A stretch of DNA of 64,000 nt, from assembly GCF_965219885.1 (NCBI RefSeq), contig NZ_CBDCOT010000008.1:310001-374000 (forward strand), read 5' to 3'. Positions within the stretch are counted from its first letter, which is position 1. Each line of letters begins with the position of its first letter. This DNA comes from Curvivirga sp965219885. Lineage in GTDB: Bacteria; Pseudomonadota; Alphaproteobacteria; UBA8366; Aestuariispiraceae. The translations under genes and the position numbers were made by a program. The notes below the pieces were generated by a model, which saw nothing but the letters and a program-made list of their open reading frames with translations, was not told where the DNA came from and made no database searches. This document shows, piece after piece, positions 8,927 through 17,448 of this stretch.

Positions 8927-10276
8927 ATGAGTGATATAAAACCTGTTCACGTAATTGGTGGTGGCCTTGCAGGGTCTGAAGCAACTTGGCAGTTGATTAG
9001 TCAGGGTGTGCCTGTTGTGTTGCATGAAATGCGCCCGACCAGAGACACATTCGCTCACCAAACACATGATTTGGCTGAATTGGTCTGTTCCAACTCCTTC
9101 CGTTCTGACGATCATGAATATAACGCAGTAGGTTTAATCCATCATGAGATGCGCCAATTAGATTCCATCATCATGAAATTTGGCGATGAATGCTCGGTAC
9201 CTGCAGGTGGTGCTTTGGCTGTCGATCGCCATGAGTTTTCGGGCAAAGTAACCAAGACGTTAGAAGATCATCCTCTCGTTACAATTGAACGTGAAGAAAT
9301 CACGGAAATTCCTGATGAATGGGACCGTATCATTGTTGCATCTGGCCCCTTAACGTCCCCTGCCCTGACAGAGAAAATTCTTAAAATCACTGATGAGGCT
9401 CAACTGTCTTTCTTCGATGCAATCGCCCCAATCGTGCATAAAGACAGTATCGATATGTCAAAAGCTTGGTTCCAATCCCGTTACGATAAAGGAACAGGCA
9501 CGGATTATATCAACTGCCCGATGACAGAAGAACAATATAATAATTTCATTGATGCTATTCTTGATGCGGAGAAAACAGAGTTCAAAGAATGGGAAAAAGA
9601 TACGCCCTATTTTGAAGGCTGCTTGCCAATCGAAGTTATGGCTGAACGTGGTCGCGAAACATTACGTTTTGGTCCCATGAAACCTGTTGGCCTTACCAAT
9701 CCACATGCGGAAGAAAAACAATATGCCGTTGTTCAATTGCGTATGGATAACAAGCTGGGAACATTATGGAATATTGTTGGTTTCCAAACCAAAATGAAAT
9801 ATGGCGCACAGGTAGAAGTTTTACGTAATATCCCGGGGCTTGAGAAAGCGGAATTCGCACGCCTTGGCGGTATTCACCGTAATACATTTATCAATAGCCC
9901 TCGCCTATTGGATGATCAATTACGCCTAAAAGCGGATCCGCGTATTCGTTTCGCAGGTCAAATTACAGGTGTGGAAGGCTATATCGAAAGTTCTGCTATT
10001 GGCTTAATAACAGGACGTATGGCTGCAGCCGAATGTCATGGTGAAACCTTTACGCCACCGCCTGCAACCACAGCCCTAGGTGCATTGCTTTCGCATCTAA
10101 CAGAGAATGCCGAAGAAGAAACATTCCAGCCAATGAATGTGAATTTCGGCCTCTTCCCACCGCCAGAAGTGCCAAAAGGCAAACGCAAGATCAAAGGCCG
10201 TGATCGCAAGCTGGCCTTGAGTACACGTGCAAAAGAAGATATGACTAAATGGTTAGAAAGCGAAATTAACGCATAA
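8927..10276 (+). CDS. trmFO: Methylenetetrahydrofolate-tRNA-(uracil-54-C5)-methyltransferase TrmFO
   Basis: Folate- and FAD-dependent enzyme that makes ribothymidine at position 54 of tRNA. The 449-residue protein starts with the FAD-binding motif VIGGGLAGSEA, followed by the family-typical LVCSNSFRSD stretch, a central CLPIEVMAERG region and C-terminal GALLSHLT. These separate it from MnmG (GidA), which is longer. The ATG at 8927 is preferred to the one two codons earlier because AGGA at 8915-8918 is 8 nt away from it. marC follows after 34 bp and is probably cotranscribed. Confidence 0.97.
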   Translation: MSDIKPVHVIGGGLAGSEATWQLISQGVPVVLHEMRPTRDTFAHQTHDLAELVCSNSFRSDDHEYNAVGLIHHEMRQLDSIIMKFGDECSVPAGGALAVDRHEFSGKVTKTLEDHPLVTIEREEITEIPDEWDRIIVASGPLTSPALTEKILKITDEAQLSFFDAIAPIVHKDSIDMSKAWFQSRYDKGTGTDYINCPMTEEQYNNFIDAILDAEKTEFKEWEKDTPYFEGCLPIEVMAERGRETLRFGPMKPVGLTNPHAEEKQYAVVQLRMDNKLGTLWNIVGFQTKMKYGAQVEVLRNIPGLEKAEFARLGGIHRNTFINSPRLLDDQLRLKADPRIRFAGQITGVEGYIESSAIGLITGRMAAAECHGETFTPPPATTALGALLSHLTENAEEETFQPMNVNFGLFPPPEVPKGKRKIKGRDRKLALSTRAKEDMTKWLESEINA

Positions 10277-10310
10277 ACCATTCATGAAATTGATTTTCTA
10301 AGGTTAGCTT

Positions 10311-10964
10311 ATGTTTGAAACAGCCCTTGTTTCCTTTACTACATTCTTCGCCGTTATTGGTCCATTTGACGTTGCAGCTTTGTTTGCGGCCTTAACCGCC
10401 AATGCAACGGGTAAAGAAAGACGGTCCATGGCGATTAAGGGTGTGTTGATTGCAACGGGTGTCCTTTTGCTTTTCGCTGTTTTTGGTAAAGCGACATTAA
10501 ATCTATTTGGTATTTCTTTACCCGCATTAAAAATCGCGGGTGGTATTTTACTTCTTTTAATTTCTATCGATTTGGTTTTTGCACGTCATTCCGGTGCAAA
10601 TTCCACCACCAAAGAAGAAAATAAAGAAGCGGAAAAGAAACAGGATATTTCAGTCTTCCCATTAGCGACGCCTTTGATCGCCGGCCCTGGATCTATTGGT
10701 GCAGTTATCCTTCTCATGGCTGAAACACACGGGGATTATCAACTAGGCTCTATGGTTGTTTTGGGGATGGTTGGTATTTTAATCATGACCTTGGTTTTGT
10801 TGCTTGTTGCAACCCAAGTTCAAAAATTACTAGGTGTCACCGGATTACAAGTAGTATCCCGTGTTGTAGGTGTATTACTTGCCGCACTCGCTGTTCAATT
10901 CGTCCTAGATGGCGTTGAAGCCAGCAATCTGCTTTCCAGCATCCCTGGTATATCCAGCCGTTAA
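10311..10964 (+). CDS. MarC family integral membrane protein
   Basis: A 217-residue inner-membrane protein of the MarC (UPF0056) family with about six hydrophobic helices. A charged cytoplasmic loop rich in Lys and Glu (about residues 96-114) splits it into two halves, and GPGSIGAVILL opens the second half, as in this family. The physiological role of MarC proteins is not settled; the old link to multiple antibiotic resistance was not borne out. The stop codon TAA overlaps, on the opposite strand, the stop of the convergent squalene/phytoene-synthase-like gene. Confidence 0.88.
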   Translation: MFETALVSFTTFFAVIGPFDVAALFAALTANATGKERRSMAIKGVLIATGVLLLFAVFGKATLNLFGISLPALKIAGGILLLLISIDLVFARHSGANSTTKEENKEAEKKQDISVFPLATPLIAGPGSIGAVILLMAETHGDYQLGSMVVLGMVGILIMTLVLLLVATQVQKLLGVTGLQVVSRVVGVLLAALAVQFVLDGVEASNLLSSIPGISSR

Positions 10965-11818
10965 AACCTACCTAACAAGTTCTTCCAAAGAAGCTTAAAC
11001 ATACGTAAACCTGACGGATGTGCCAACGAACTATCATATGGATTGTATTCAGCCTTTTTCAGTTGAAATACATAGCTTTCAGCCAAAGTCGCAAGATGTA
11101 AAAGAGGTTTTACTTTTTTGGGGATTGAAACTTCATTGTTGCGTGCTTCTTGCAAGAGGTTACTTACAATTCCACAAATCTCTTTAACAGCTAAATTAAG
11201 TTCTAAACTTTCATTCAAGTCACGCATACGACGGCCATCGATCTTGTGACGTTTCACTAATTCTTCGGGTAACCATTGCTTTTTAGCCCGTAAATGAAAC
11301 GGCAGTGCGCGCATCAAACCTATAAGGGCCCAAGCAGTCCCTATTTGTCCTGCAACTTGCATTACATCTTCAGCTTTTACTCCCAAAGCGGTTACAGCAA
11401 GTTTTAGGCAATTACCACCTGTTGCATTTGCATATTCCATTAACTCTGAAAGCGTTTGTATAGCTTCTTCTTCCAAATCCTTTTCACGAGCGTCAATCAA
11501 TTGGTCAAACAAATCCTTCGGAAGCTCTACACGCGCTAATAAATCTGCAAGAGGTTTAGTAATTTCATGACGACGCGGCTTATTTGCGTAACATTCCTCA
11601 ATTGCCTCCCGCCACCATTGCAGACGAATACGACCGAGCATAGGTTCACTTACCGCAGATGATGTTTTCGCAATTTCATAATTAAAAGCATAAAGACACA
11701 AAACATCTTCACGAAATTCAGGTGAAAGCATCATTGTTGTAATAAAGCGATCTTTGTCCTTATCATGAACAATATTACCAATCGCAGATAAATCAGAAAT
11801 AGATTTATTTTCAGTCAT
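10961..11818 (-). CDS. NDUFAF6-like protein (squalene/phytoene synthase family, non-catalytic type)
   Basis: A 285-residue member of the trans-isoprenyl diphosphate synthase fold. Where true squalene or phytoene synthases have two DxxxD motifs, this protein has YAFNYEIAKTSS and GLMRALPFHLRAK, so the metal-binding aspartates are absent. The stretches RLQWWREAIEE, ALPFHLR and WLPEEL and a short tryptophan-containing tail (RMFKLLWKNLL) resemble human NDUFAF6, an assembly factor of respiratory complex I, which also lacks these aspartates. It lies 12 bp after a second paralogue that keeps both motifs, and an NDUFAF3 homologue is next. A role in complex I (Nuo) assembly is inference from homology and neighbours. 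Confidence 0.8.
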   Translation of the reverse strand: MTENKSISDLSAIGNIVHDKDKDRFITTMMLSPEFREDVLCLYAFNYEIAKTSSAVSEPMLGRIRLQWWREAIEECYANKPRRHEITKPLADLLARVELPKDLFDQLIDAREKDLEEEAIQTLSELMEYANATGGNCLKLAVTALGVKAEDVMQVAGQIGTAWALIGLMRALPFHLRAKKQWLPEELVKRHKIDGRRMRDLNESLELNLAVKEICGIVSNLLQEARNNEVSIPKKVKPLLHLATLAESYVFQLKKAEYNPYDSSLAHPSGLRMFKLLWKNLLGRF

Positions 11819-11830
11819 TAAGGATCTTCT

Positions 11831-12760
11831 TTAGGACGCATTTAACAGATCATCTTGTTGGCGTAATTTTTCTTCAAATCCATCATCAAGCATCGCTAAT
11901 GGATCGGCTTTCATCTTCTCAAACATGGTCATATACAATCCAAGGAGAGATTTAAAGATGGCTAGGTTTCGCAATGACATATGTGGTTGTAACTCATCTC
12001 GACAAACATCAATTTCATCGATGTAACTCTCTGCTTGCTTTAAAATTTCACAAATAAGATACCGGATATCTTCTTGTGTAAATGTTTCACCAAGATCATT
12101 TAGTAGTTCCTGCGGCAAAGTCAGTAATTGGTCAGCTTTAACTGCATCTTTTACCAGATCACGTGCGATATGAACCAAATAACAGAACAGGCCCATACCT
12201 TTTGCTTTGCCCATTAAATCCAGACCATTTATACCTGTATATCTACCGGATTGATAATCAGCCGTAAGAATATACAAATAAACCGCTGTTGGAGAAACAG
12301 TTGCCCCCCAACTATAGTCTTCAAAGTCGTTCCAACCCTGAATAGGAATCTCATTAACATCACGGGACATTGCAGATGCCATTGCCTGCCAAGGCAAAGC
12401 TCCCAAATTACTTTGTCCCGCCGTTTGACTTAACAGACGAAATATTGAAATCGCCTCACCTTCAGGAAGTTTAAAGGCAAAGTCAGGTTTAAAGAATTCG
12501 CCATTTGCGGCCTTGATACAAGTTTCTTCCCAAGCAGAAATTCTGTCTAGATAAGCTTGCCGTTGAATATCACGATCTTCTACCGGTAACGTCAAAAAAT
12601 CTTCATCTACCAAATCATCAATCAGACGCATCGATGCATATGTTGGTGCAAAAAGCATTTGTAGTGGTTTCGCTAAAGTACGACTAACCAATGCCAAATT
12701 TGAACCTCCCTGTCGGGTGATTTTTTGGCAAATAGCAAAATCTTCTTTAGCAAGAGACAT
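11831..12760 (-). CDS. Squalene/phytoene synthase family protein with intact aspartate motifs
   Basis: A 309-residue paralogue of the downstream gene. It keeps both aspartate-rich motifs of the prenyl-transfer enzymes: LIDDLVDE at about residues 46-53 and ARDLVKDA at about 198-205. It could therefore be a head-to-head prenyl synthase (for example for squalene in hopanoid, or phytoene in carotenoid, synthesis). No other hopanoid or carotenoid gene lies in the window, which leaves the product open. The Mth938-like gene ends 8 bp upstream, so the three small genes form one transcript. A simple gene duplication with one copy losing catalysis is a reasonable reading but not proven. Confidence 0.8.
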   Translation of the reverse strand: MSLAKEDFAICQKITRQGGSNLALVSRTLAKPLQMLFAPTYASMRLIDDLVDEDFLTLPVEDRDIQRQAYLDRISAWEETCIKAANGEFFKPDFAFKLPEGEAISIFRLLSQTAGQSNLGALPWQAMASAMSRDVNEIPIQGWNDFEDYSWGATVSPTAVYLYILTADYQSGRYTGINGLDLMGKAKGMGLFCYLVHIARDLVKDAVKADQLLTLPQELLNDLGETFTQEDIRYLICEILKQAESYIDEIDVCRDELQPHMSLRNLAIFKSLLGLYMTMFEKMKADPLAMLDDGFEEKLRQQDDLLNAS

Positions 12761-12768
12761 GGAAATTC

Positions 12769-13158
12769 CTATTCAGCAGGCATTGCAATTAAAGCGGCAG
12801 CAACCCGACGTCCTTCGCCTAAAAGAATATTGTAAGTGCGACAAGCAGCCCCTGTATCCATAAAATCTGGTGGAGTTCCTTTTTCACGTAAAGCTTGACG
12901 AAGGCTAGAAGGAATTAGCATCATTTTCTCACCACAGCCTAATAACAAAAGTTCAACCGTTGGATCAGCATCAAATACAGCTTGGAAACTCTCAACAGTT
13001 AGCTCAGCCACATCAGTTACATCCCATGACACAACTTTATCCGGAAAAACAATGACAGAACCTTCGAACACTTCATCAGTGATCTTGAAACGATTAGGGC
13101 CATAAGAATCAATAAATTTAGCACCTGCTTCTAGTGGCGGCGTTACATCAACTGCCAT
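12769..13158 (-). CDS. Mth938-like domain protein (NDUFAF3 homologue)
   Basis: A 129-residue soluble protein of the Mth938/DUF498 family. The LLLLGCGEKMMLIP stretch and the C-terminal MDTGAACRTYNILLGEGRRV are typical. The human relative NDUFAF3 is a complex I assembly factor, and alphaproteobacterial copies are usually found beside secD and secF, as here. I start at the ATG at 13158, which has GGAT upstream; a TTG two codons earlier is the alternative. The gene lies 73 bp after secF, with a terminator hairpin in between, so it may depend on read-through or its own promoter. Confidence 0.87.
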   Translation of the reverse strand: MAVDVTPPLEAGAKFIDSYGPNRFKITDEVFEGSVIVFPDKVVSWDVTDVAELTVESFQAVFDADPTVELLLLGCGEKMMLIPSSLRQALREKGTPPDFMDTGAACRTYNILLGEGRRVAAALIAMPAE

Positions 13159-13194
13159 CTTCAATCCAATCTTAATTTTTGTTTCTTATATTAA

Positions 13195-13218
13195 AAGGGC
13201 CGCATAATTGCGACCCCT
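13195..13218 (-). terminator. Terminator-like hairpin after secF
   Basis: Read on the minus strand, AGGGGTCGCA and TGCGGCCCTT pair over 10 positions (two G-U) around a 4-nt loop, followed by TTTT-type sequence. It sits between secF and the Mth938-like gene and probably ends most yajC-secDF transcripts. Confidence 0.65.
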
Positions 13219-13231
13219 TGTTTATAACAGA

Positions 13232-14176
13232 TTATGCACTGGCATCATCTTTTTTTGAACCGGGATATTCTTCTTCATCTGTACCGCGATTTGGTTCCAT
13301 ATAGGTTAATATAGGTCCAGCCAAAGCGATAGAGGAATAAGTACCAATAATCACACCCCAAATCAGTGCAATAGAGAAACCACGAATAACTTCTCCACCA
13401 AAGACAAACAGTGCCAACAACGCTATGAGAGTTGTTACAGATGTCATCACCGTACGTGATAAAGTTTGGTTAATGGACAGATTATATAATTCAATGAAAT
13501 CCATCACCTTGAATTTACGCATATTCTCCCGGATACGGTCATAGACAACAACGGTATCGTTAATCGAATAACCTGCAATGGTCAAAATCGCCGCAACAGT
13601 TGCAAGATTGAATTCCAAACCAAGTAACGAGAATAACCCAATCGTGGTAATTACGTCATGACTTAAGGCTATCACAGCACCAACACCGAATTGCCATTCA
13701 AACCGGAACCAGATGTAAATTAAAATTGCGCCAACAGCCGATAAAACGGCCCATAAGGCAGCTTCCTGTAGCTCTGCCCCAACAGTTGGTCCTACAAGTT
13801 CCGTACGGCGATATTCAGCTACCTGTGTCGCCAACGTCTCTTTTACCAAAGTAACAGCAGCTTGTTGAGCTTCGGCATTACCTTCTTGACGTTGAACTTT
13901 AATCAAGACCGTATTGTCATCACCGAACTCTTGGATTGATACATCGCCCAAACCAAGACCACCTAGCTGACGACGCATGGAGGTTACATCTGCAGGACCA
14001 TTTGTCTCTGCCTCAATCAGGATACCACCTAAGAAATCAATACCTAGATTTAAACCATTAACAGCAAAAGAACCAATAGAAGCCACAATCAAAAATGCAG
14101 AAAACACGAATGCAGCAATACGCTTTGAAGCAAAATTAAAGCTCGGTGTTTCAGGGATAAGTTTCAATAATCTCAT
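13232..14176 (-). CDS. secF: Protein translocase subunit SecF
   Basis: Inner-membrane partner of SecD that uses the proton motive force to help complete Sec-dependent export. The 314-residue protein has the first membrane helix (FVFSAFLIVASIGSF), the GLNLGIDFLGG motif that marks SecD/SecF proteins, and five further helices including GYSINDTVVVYDRIRE. I use the internal ATG at 14176, as a strong AAGGGAGA ribosome site precedes it; an ATG six codons earlier overlaps the secD stop by one base. It is translated directly after secD. Confidence 0.97.
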   Translation of the reverse strand: MRLLKLIPETPSFNFASKRIAAFVFSAFLIVASIGSFAVNGLNLGIDFLGGILIEAETNGPADVTSMRRQLGGLGLGDVSIQEFGDDNTVLIKVQRQEGNAEAQQAAVTLVKETLATQVAEYRRTELVGPTVGAELQEAALWAVLSAVGAILIYIWFRFEWQFGVGAVIALSHDVITTIGLFSLLGLEFNLATVAAILTIAGYSINDTVVVYDRIRENMRKFKVMDFIELYNLSINQTLSRTVMTSVTTLIALLALFVFGGEVIRGFSIALIWGVIIGTYSSIALAGPILTYMEPNRGTDEEEYPGSKKDDASA

Positions 14177-14193
14177 TTTCTTTCTCCCTTTCA

Positions 14194-15774
14194 TTACAAT
14201 GGCAATGTCTTAGGTTTCTTTTTTGTGTACCAAGTCACAACTAAGAAACGTGTTACCATAATCGCTGTGAACATTGAGGTTAAGATACCTATACTTAATG
14301 TTACAGCGAAACCTTTAATCGGGCCTGCACCAAATGCGAATAGAAGAATCGCTGCTATCAATGTTGTTAGGTTAGAATCAACAATTGTTGTCAATGCACG
14401 TTTATAACCCGCCTCAATAGCCGCACCGATCTTCTGGCCAGATTTGAACTCTTCGCGAATACGTTCAAAGATCAATACATTGGCATCAACTGCCATACCA
14501 ATGGTCAATACGATCCCCGCAATACCCGGTAAAGTCAGCGTTGCCTGCAAAGTAGACAAGGCCGCAATGATCAAAGAAATATTGAACACGAGTGCCACAT
14601 TTGCCAATAAGCCAAACAACCCGTAACTTGCCGCCATATAGATAATCACACCAATCAAACCAATGATTGACGCAATAGTTCCCGCATCAATAGAATCTTG
14701 TCCAAGACCAGGCCCGACAGAACGTTCCTCAAGAATAGTTAATGGCGCAGGCAAAGCCCCTGCACGTAACAGCAATGACAGTTCATTGGTTTCTGTAACA
14801 GTAAAGTTACCTGTAATAATACCGCTACCACCTGGGATAGGGCTTTGAATTTCCGGAGCAGAGATCACTTTCCCATCTAGAACAATTGCGAATGGGAAAC
14901 CTACATTTTCCGCAGTAACCTGCGCAAATTTACGACCACCTACAGCATCAAATTGAAAACTCACAGCTGGACGATTAGCCTGATCAAAGGACGGAGACGC
15001 ATTCGTTAAATGTTCACCGCTTACACGGACACGTTTTTCAACCAAATACATCTGTACAGGATTTCCGTTCTCATCTTCTTCGATAGAAGGTAACAAAACA
15101 GATCCTGGAGGAACGCGGCCTGCAATGGCGTCTGATAAAGAATTACGCACATCTACCATTTGGAAGGTCATCTTGGCTGTCTTACCAACCTTTCGTTTAA
15201 CTTCTTCTGTATCTTCGGCGCCTGGCACCTGAACCAAAATACGATCTTCACCTTGGCGTTGGATCACCGGTTCTTTGGTACCATCTTCATCAATACGGCG
15301 GCGAATAACTTCAATGGACTGCGAAACGGCATTATCAACTTCAGCCTTCAAATCTTGCTCGGATAAGCTAAGAGCAAAACTTCCTTCGGAAACCTCATCA
15401 ATCAATAAACGATTGTCAATCTCACGGATCAATTCGCGAAAACGATCTGATTGTGTTGCATCACGCAATGTTACCATTGCACTGTTATTTCTTACACCCA
15501 ATCCGCTATAACGCAAACGCTCCTGACGTAATGTTACGCGCATTTCTGCCACAACATTTTCCATGCGTTCTTTCAAAACCTGTTCAGTTTCTACTTTGAA
15601 TAACAGATGCGCCCCACCTTGAAGATCAAGGCCAAGGTTTACAGTTTTGCCTGGTAACCAGCTTGGAACACCAGCAAATGTGCCTGCAGGCATAAAGTTT
15701 GGAACTGCGTAAAGCACACTTAATAGGCATACAATACCAACCAGTGCTTTTTTCCAAAGAGGGAAATTTAACAT
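14194..15774 (-). CDS. secD: Protein translocase subunit SecD
   Basis: Large subunit of the SecDF accessory translocase. The 526-residue protein has one N-terminal membrane helix, the VNLGLDLQGGAHL motif, a P1 head region (about 60-340) and five C-terminal helices with AVDANVLIFERIRE. Length is in the usual range for alphaproteobacteria. The gene lies between yajC and secF, and a strong hairpin terminator stands between yajC and secD, so its expression may be lower than that of yajC. The start has ACGGAA about 8 nt upstream. Confidence 0.98.
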   Translation of the reverse strand: MLNFPLWKKALVGIVCLLSVLYAVPNFMPAGTFAGVPSWLPGKTVNLGLDLQGGAHLLFKVETEQVLKERMENVVAEMRVTLRQERLRYSGLGVRNNSAMVTLRDATQSDRFRELIREIDNRLLIDEVSEGSFALSLSEQDLKAEVDNAVSQSIEVIRRRIDEDGTKEPVIQRQGEDRILVQVPGAEDTEEVKRKVGKTAKMTFQMVDVRNSLSDAIAGRVPPGSVLLPSIEEDENGNPVQMYLVEKRVRVSGEHLTNASPSFDQANRPAVSFQFDAVGGRKFAQVTAENVGFPFAIVLDGKVISAPEIQSPIPGGSGIITGNFTVTETNELSLLLRAGALPAPLTILEERSVGPGLGQDSIDAGTIASIIGLIGVIIYMAASYGLFGLLANVALVFNISLIIAALSTLQATLTLPGIAGIVLTIGMAVDANVLIFERIREEFKSGQKIGAAIEAGYKRALTTIVDSNLTTLIAAILLFAFGAGPIKGFAVTLSIGILTSMFTAIMVTRFLVVTWYTKKKPKTLPL

Positions 15775-15840
15775 GCGAATATTTCCGTATTATTTTCGCC
15801 AAATCAATGATCAGATCATACTTTAATGCTGACCAGAAAG

Positions 15841-15872
15841 AAAAACAGGGCAGATATTATATCTACCCTGTT
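15841..15872 (-). terminator. Intercistronic hairpin terminator between yajC and secD
   Basis: On the minus strand a 12-bp stem (AACAGGGTAGAT with ATCTGCCCTGTT, one G-U pair), 5-nt loop and five T residues form a good intrinsic terminator. It would let yajC be made in excess over secD and secF. Confidence 0.85.
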
Positions 15873-15888
15873 TCAGAATGAAGACAGA

Positions 15889-16278
15889 TTAGTCTTTCTT
15901 TTTACCGAACAAGCCGCCCAAGCCGCTCTTTTTCTCTTCGGCTGCTGGTGCAGCATCATTTGCTGGCTCAGTTTTAGAAAGAACGTCCATGATTGTCGCA
16001 GAAGCAACTTTCACTTTTACACCTTCTGCAATCTCAACTTGAATTTCGGTATCACTGATAATTTTTGTTACCGTACCGTAAAAACCACCACCTGTGATAA
16101 TTTTGTCGCCACGACGTACTGCAGATAATTTTTGTTGATGAGCTTTTTGTTTCTTTTGTTGAGGACGAATCAACAAGAAATAGAAAACAACAAAAATCAA
16201 AATCAATGGCAAAAAGGCGCCAAACATGTCGCCGCCAGCTGCACCACCCGCTGCCTGTGCGTATGCAGAAGAAATCAT
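15889..16278 (-). CDS. yajC: Preprotein translocase subunit YajC
   Basis: Small single-span membrane protein associated with the SecDF complex. The 129 residues comprise a short periplasmic N-terminus, one helix (GAFLPLILIFVVFYFLLI) followed by the hallmark RPQQKKQK, a small beta domain with GDKIITGGGFYGTV, and a charged tail. I start at the second ATG (16278), because GGAG lies 8 nt upstream; the first ATG at 16284 is too close to it. First gene of the yajC-secD-secF block; a divergent ATPase gene lies about 310 bp away. Confidence 0.96.
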   Translation of the reverse strand: MISSAYAQAAGGAAGGDMFGAFLPLILIFVVFYFLLIRPQQKKQKAHQQKLSAVRRGDKIITGGGFYGTVTKIISDTEIQVEIAEGVKVKVASATIMDVLSKTEPANDAAPAAEEKKSGLGGLFGKKKD

Positions 16279-16588
16279 ACTCATTACTCCAAAGAGATAT
16301 TATTTATAGCTATTTAATCTGGTAAATCTTCTGTTAATTTCAATCCCAAAACCTGAATGATTGAATCATCAAAAAAAACCAGAACCGCCGGACTATACAA
16401 CCCCGATACGATTATGCAATCTTTCAAGCAGAAATATCTGTGTAAAAGTGCCGTTTTCTGCCTTATGAGGTCAATTTCCCAGCTTTTTCCAGCAAGGAAT
16501 GACTTATATCCGACCTCTACCTCTTGTCTTGGAATGTTACCCGTTTTAACTTGCCTGCCAATAAAACAACGCCATCAAGGAAAGAATC
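16279..16588. other. Divergent intergenic region between yajC and the DUF815 ATPase gene
   Basis: About 310 bp with no supported gene. It holds a 13-bp palindrome (ATGATTGAATCAT, 16357-16369) next to an A tract. It must carry promoters for both flanking genes, but I cannot point to a convincing hexamer pair. Confidence 0.5.
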
Positions 16589-17446
16589 ATGGGTGTATCA
16601 AAACTTTTACCGACCTTAACACGCATCGCTGAGGCTTTGGATCGTCTGGCCCCTACAGCTGTAAAAGTTTCTGATCTAAAAGAGACAGATGCATATGTTT
16701 GGCATGCGGACCCAATGGGGCTTGAACCAGTTGAGCGAGTGAATCGAGTAGATTTTGATCTTCTATGCGGTATTCACTCACAAAAAGAACAGCTTTTGGA
16801 AAATACCAAACGTTTCGCAAATGGATTACCTGCTAATAATGCCTTACTATGGGGAGCCAAAGGTACTGGAAAAAGTTCAATTGTGAAGGCAGTTCATGAT
16901 CGCATCAACACAGAAATGCCGGGCAGCCTCAAACTTGTAGAAATCCATCGTGAAGATATCCCTACTCTGCCCAGCTTACTTTCAATTCTTAAAAAATCCA
17001 AAAAACAATGCATCCTATTCTGCGATGACCTTTCTTTTGATGCCCAAGACGATGCCTATAAATCCCTGAAGGCTGTGTTAGAGGGAGGTATTGAAGGTCG
17101 GCCAGATAACGTTATTTTTTATGCAACCTCCAATCGACGTCATTTAATGGCACGTGACATGATTGAAAATGAACGTTCAACAGCAATCAATCCTTCCGAA
17201 GCTATTGAGGAAAACGTCTCTTTATCAGATCGCTTTGGATTATGGTTAGGCTTCCACAATTGTAATCAAGATACATATTTCGAAATGATCCGTGGGTATG
17301 TTGAAGCATATAATTTAGGCGTCAATGAAGAAGAGTGGAAACCCAAGGCCATTGAATGGACAGTCACCCGCGGTGCGCGTTCAGGCCGTGTTGCATGGCA
17401 ATTCGTTCAGGATTTAGCAGGATCCTTAGGTAAACATTTACGGTAA
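16589..17446 (+). CDS. DUF815 family AAA+ ATP-binding protein
   Basis: A 285-residue P-loop ATPase. Walker A is GAKGTGKSS at about residues 89-97 and Walker B ILFCDDLSF at about 142-150. ATSNRRHL and a later DRFGLWLGF stretch are the sensor and arginine-finger-like parts seen in the DUF815 family. The function of the family is not known; in alphaproteobacteria it is often encoded between an NlpD-like gene and yajC, as here. A good AAGGAA ribosome site is upstream. It is the only plus-strand gene inside the export block and ends 2 bp from the convergent NlpD-like gene. Confidence 0.85.
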   Translation: MGVSKLLPTLTRIAEALDRLAPTAVKVSDLKETDAYVWHADPMGLEPVERVNRVDFDLLCGIHSQKEQLLENTKRFANGLPANNALLWGAKGTGKSSIVKAVHDRINTEMPGSLKLVEIHREDIPTLPSLLSILKKSKKQCILFCDDLSFDAQDDAYKSLKAVLEGGIEGRPDNVIFYATSNRRHLMARDMIENERSTAINPSEAIEENVSLSDRFGLWLGFHNCNQDTYFEMIRGYVEAYNLGVNEEEWKPKAIEWTVTRGARSGRVAWQFVQDLAGSLGKHLR

Positions 17447-17448
17447 CG

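Noticed and set aside
11831..12760. Naming the intact synthase homologue crtB or hpnD
   Set aside because: The aspartate motifs support an enzyme but no carotenoid or hopanoid partner gene is nearby, so a specific product is not supported.
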